From Gammaproteobacteria bacterium (GTDB lineage: Bacteria > Pseudomonadota > Gammaproteobacteria > Steroidobacterales > Steroidobacteraceae), in assembly GCA_003164785.1 (NCBI GenBank), contig PLUE01000025.1, forward strand, positions 1 to 64,000: DNA of 64,000 bases, written 5' to 3'. Position 1 is the stretch's first letter, and the number at the start of each line of letters is the position of its first letter. The notes under the pieces were generated by a model. It was not told the origin of the DNA. It did no database searches and saw nothing but the letters and a program-made list of their open reading frames with translations. This document shows, one piece after another, positions 61,086 through 64,000 of the stretch. Made by a program: the position numbers and the translations under genes.

Positions 61086-64000
61086 TTGTTACCGGCGAAC
61101 GACCGTCCGACGAGCGATAGCGCGTCGGACGTGTCGAGATTCAGGTCTTTGGTTCTCCTGTCGACGCGCCGGGCATTGGAAGATGCCCGGCGCGGCGGGA
61201 CCACGAAGGCAACGCGTCAAATTCTGGGTCAGGTCAGCGACGCGCTGCGACATGACCAATTGGGCGACGCCCTTCGCCACATCGATCGAGCGTGGCGCAA
61301 ATCCTCCGCAGATGCCGAGGTCATCGGACCGATCTACGGACGTCTCCTCTCACTCGAATCACGCGATCACGACGTCACGCTACGTTTGTTGCAGCGCGTG
61401 ATCGCCCCCGATTCCGATGTGGTGGCGCTTTTGGTACAGGCGCTGCTGCATTTGCAACGCAGCAGCGAGGCCCGCCACGAGCTCGGCTCGGCCCTTGGCA
61501 AGTTTTGCTTGGATTCTGACGGCTTGCTTGCCTACACCGCATCGCGCGTTTTGCACGCGTCGGATACCCCCGCGCCCGGATGGGTCGGCCGTACGCCCAG
61601 CCTCGACTTTATCGGTGAGATCCGATCGGACGACTCCACCGCAGCCTTGCAAATCAAGTTGGATACCGGCGCGGAATTCACGCAACCGATCAAGACGGCC
61701 TTTCAAACGGGCCGTCCAACCTTTCATTTCAAGCTGCCAAAGGCGCCACCCGAGGCGACTTTGGAGATCAAGGCCCGCGGCACTGCCCTGCTCGGCAGCG
61801 GCTGCCGGGCGGTCCCGGACTTTGGATTGGATGGCCGTGCATCGAGTTCGGGCCGTAAGATCAGCGGCTGGGCCCGCATCACGTGGCTGGAACGTCAGCC
61901 GGTCACGCTGTGGGTCGAGGACGAATTGGGCCAGCGGCTCGACTTGAAGACGACCGAGGCCAACCACTTTAGTCTGCGCTCCCATTTCGATATCGACCTG
62001 CGGCAGCACCAGATGCTGGGACATCGGATCGTGATCTCCGCCCTGCTGCCCAACGGCGAGTGGCAAGCGTTGCCGGACATGCCGCTCTTGCTGGATGCCG
62101 CGGTGCACATGCCAGGCGCGAAACCGACCCCGTTGACCCACTGGAATCCGCAGCCGGCGACCGCCAAGCGGCGGATCGCGACCCGCCGCCCTGGCATCGA
62201 TATCATCATTCCGGTCTATCGCGGTCGGCGGCACAGCTTGAATTGCATCGAGGCGGCGATCGCCACTGTGGGCGACGCGCGCGTCGTCGTGGTCGACGAT
62301 GCCACCAACGATGTCGAGTTGGCCGACGCGCTGGACGAACTCGAGGCGAATGGACAGATCACGCTGCTTCGCAACCCCGTCAACCTGGGGTTCGTGGGTT
62401 CCGTCAATCGTGCCGTGACCCGCAGTCGTACGCGGGATGTCGCGTTGCTCAATTCCGATGCCGTGGTATTCGGTGATTGGCTGCAGCGACTGCAGAACGC
62501 TGCCTACAGCAACCCGCATGTAGGTACGGTCACGCCGTTCACCAACAGCGGCTCCATCGCGAGCTATCCACGGTCGTCGCAGGATCCGATGAGTCTCGAA
62601 GCCGCCTCGGCCCTACACCAACTTGCAGGGGAAACACACCCGGGCATTAGTGTCGACATCCCGGTGGGCATCGGATTTTGCCTCTACATTCGGCGCGACT
62701 GCCTCAACGAGGTCGGCGCCTTGGATGCGTCGGTGTTCGGCAAAGGGTATGGCGAGGAGACCGATTTCTGCCTGCGCGCAAGCCGTAAGGGCTGGTCGCA
62801 TCGGCTGGCGGCCGATGTGTTCGTATATCACGCCGGTGGTCGCTCCTTCGGTACGCGACAGGCGGCGCTGATGGATCGCAGCCAACGCTTGCTCAACATT
62901 CGTCATCCGGGCTACGGCCGCTTCATCGATGACTTTCTCGAGAAGGACCCGCTGAATCCGCTGCGGCGCAAGCTCGATGAACATCGATTGGTCACGTTTC
63001 AAGGTAAGTTCGTCCTGTTGGTCACACTGGCGTTCATGGGCGGCGTCGCCCGTTTCGTGACCGAGCGTTGCCGCGAACTACGCGAGAAAGGCCTGTTTCC
63101 CTTGGTATTGCGCCCGCAGGCCGCGGGCAATCGGCACCGGTGTGAGCTCTGGACCGATGCGCTCGATGTACCCAACCTGCTGTACGACATTCCGGATGAC
63201 TTGCCGGCGCTGGCAAAGGTCCTCCAAGGCCTGCAATTGGATGCCATTGAAATCCAGCACTTCTTGGACTTGGACGCCCGCGTCATCGAGGTCGTTCGAG
63301 GCCTGGCCACACCGCATGATATTGTCCTGCACGATTACGCCTGGATCTGTCCTCGTGTGACCTTGATCGACGGCAGCGGCGGCTATTGCGGTGAACCCGC
63401 GATCGAGGTCTGCGAATCCTGCGTCAAAAGCAACGGATCGAACCTGCGCGAGAAGATCTCGGTTTCTGCACTGCGCCAGCGCAGCGCAGAATGGCTGGCC
63501 GGCGCTCGCCATGTCATCGCACCCTCGGCGGACGCGGCCACCCGACTCTCGCGCTACTTTCCTCGGGAAATCCAGGTGCGCGCGCACGCCTCACCGCCGG
63601 AGCCCCGGCAGACTCCCGTGTCACGCACGGAACCCGGCGGTGTCGTCCGCGTGGCATTGATCGGGGCCATCGGTGAGCACAAGGGCTACGAGGTCCTGCT
63701 GGCCTGCGCCCGGGATGCGAAAACCAGGGATCTACCCCTGGAATTCATCGTCATCGGTTATACCGAGAACGACGCCCGCTTGCTCAAGACCGGCAAGGTC
63801 TTCATCACCGGCCCCTACAGCGAAGGCGAGGCCTCGCATTTGTTGTCACGCGAGCGTCCCGACGTCGCCTTCATGGCCTCGGTATGGCCCGAAACATGGT
63901 GCTATGCGCTCGATGAGGCGCTCGCCTCGGGGCTGCCGATCATGGCGTTTGACTTAGGTGCGGTAGCAGACCGACTGCGCCAGGCGGGTATGGGAAAACT
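61086..64000 (+). CDS. GT2-GT4 fusion glycosyltransferase, runs off the window
   Basis: One uninterrupted frame of at least 970 codons with no stop before the window end. The start is uncertain: TTG at 61086 or GTG at 61131; the last in-frame stop is at 61047. Residues 1-200 are helical then beta-rich (GRKISGWARITWLERQPVTL). About 368-620 is a GT2 (GIDIIIPVYRGRRHSLNCIE, VVVVDDATNDVELADALDEL, LLNSDAVVFGDWLQRLQ, GKGYGEETDFCLRASRKGW). From about 850 on is a GT4 (VRVALIGAIGEHKGYEVLLA, FMASVWPETWCYALDEALAS). It follows the RTX-like gene at 42 bp or more and may share its sigma-54 transcript. Confidence 0.88.
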   Translation, partial: MLPANDRPTSDSASDVSRFRSLVLLSTRRALEDARRGGTTKATRQILGQVSDALRHDQLGDALRHIDRAWRKSSADAEVIGPIYGRLLSLESRDHDVTLRLLQRVIAPDSDVVALLVQALLHLQRSSEARHELGSALGKFCLDSDGLLAYTASRVLHASDTPAPGWVGRTPSLDFIGEIRSDDSTAALQIKLDTGAEFTQPIKTAFQTGRPTFHFKLPKAPPEATLEIKARGTALLGSGCRAVPDFGLDGRASSSGRKISGWARITWLERQPVTLWVEDELGQRLDLKTTEANHFSLRSHFDIDLRQHQMLGHRIVISALLPNGEWQALPDMPLLLDAAVHMPGAKPTPLTHWNPQPATAKRRIATRRPGIDIIIPVYRGRRHSLNCIEAAIATVGDARVVVVDDATNDVELADALDELEANGQITLLRNPVNLGFVGSVNRAVTRSRTRDVALLNSDAVVFGDWLQRLQNAAYSNPHVGTVTPFTNSGSIASYPRSSQDPMSLEAASALHQLAGETHPGISVDIPVGIGFCLYIRRDCLNEVGALDASVFGKGYGEETDFCLRASRKGWSHRLAADVFVYHAGGRSFGTRQAALMDRSQRLLNIRHPGYGRFIDDFLEKDPLNPLRRKLDEHRLVTFQGKFVLLVTLAFMGGVARFVTERCRELREKGLFPLVLRPQAAGNRHRCELWTDALDVPNLLYDIPDDLPALAKVLQGLQLDAIEIQHFLDLDARVIEVVRGLATPHDIVLHDYAWICPRVTLIDGSGGYCGEPAIEVCESCVKSNGSNLREKISVSALRQRSAEWLAGARHVIAPSADAATRLSRYFPREIQVRAHASPPEPRQTPVSRTEPGGVVRVALIGAIGEHKGYEVLLACARDAKTRDLPLEFIVIGYTENDARLLKTGKVFITGPYSEGEASHLLSRERPDVAFMASVWPETWCYALDEALASGLPIMAFDLGAVADRLRQAGMGK

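Noticed and set aside
61380..62519. 379-codon minus-strand frame
   Set aside because: Opposite the GT2 part of the long open frame, which has clear catalytic motifs; the minus frame has none.

Overview
The window looks like a chromosomal accessory region of a GC-rich Gram-negative proteobacterium. The evidence is an outer-membrane beta-barrel protein, TolC and HlyD type export parts, CcdAB- and AbiE-type modules, and IS21-family elements. I cannot name the genus; a gammaproteobacterium fits, but this is inference. Most genes are GC-rich. The stretch from about 39.3 to 46.3 kb is visibly richer in A and T and was probably acquired separately.

Layout. 1-2577: a complete-looking IS21-family element (istA, istB) inserted into the 3' end of a DUF6036-type gene that forms a pair with an AbrB-type gene (to 3647). 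3790-3877: tRNA-Leu(UAA). 3.9-10.1 kb: an ene-reductase/adenylate cyclase pair, an outer-membrane barrel gene, a decayed phosphonate/phospholipid gene junction, and an MMPL transporter. 10.1-19.7 kb: an island of toxin-antitoxin modules (HigB/HigA-like, AbiEi/AbiEii, a DUF2442 protein, CcdAB, an unrecognised RHH-like pair) mixed with a Tle1-like hydrolase, a zinc alcohol dehydrogenase and several fossils made of pieces of genes that are intact elsewhere in the window. 20.2-23.9 kb: a TPR-sulfotransferase, a Rieske oxygenase and a broken TolC gene. The same three-gene block recurs at 27.9-33.5 kb with the opposite pattern of decay; there the Rieske gene is split by a 3.4-kb cassette that has IS21-like ends and a target-site duplication but no transposase. 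The cassette carries an MFS efflux gene, an NADP-dependent oxidoreductase and a TetR regulator. 24.2-27.4 kb: a Hint-domain protein and an FkbM methyltransferase. 32.0-37.2 kb: a complete type I secretion operon (ABC ATPase with a C39-like domain, HlyD, TolC). 37.4-39.3 kb: remnants of two IS21-type elements around a truncated tyrosine recombinase gene.

39.7-64.0 kb is a surface-glycan/glycoprotein region: a GT-A-like glycosyltransferase, a pectate-lyase-fold protein, a polysaccharide pyruvyl transferase with a DUF4214-like start, a GT4 with extra domains, an FkbH-like HAD protein, then a tightly overlapping five-gene operon of very large multidomain proteins read leftward (GT2-GT2-GT9; a DUF4214-like protein; discoidin-fucosyltransferase-like-FkbH-TPR; an unknown protein; GT4). 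Read rightward are an RTX-like repeat protein behind a textbook sigma-54 promoter and a GT2-GT4 fusion that runs off the right edge.

Working hypothesis (inference): the type I system exports the Hint-domain and/or RTX-like proteins, and the FkbM, pyruvyl, sulfo- and glycosyltransferases build or decorate a surface layer. The sigma-54 site suggests that the RTX-like protein is switched on conditionally.
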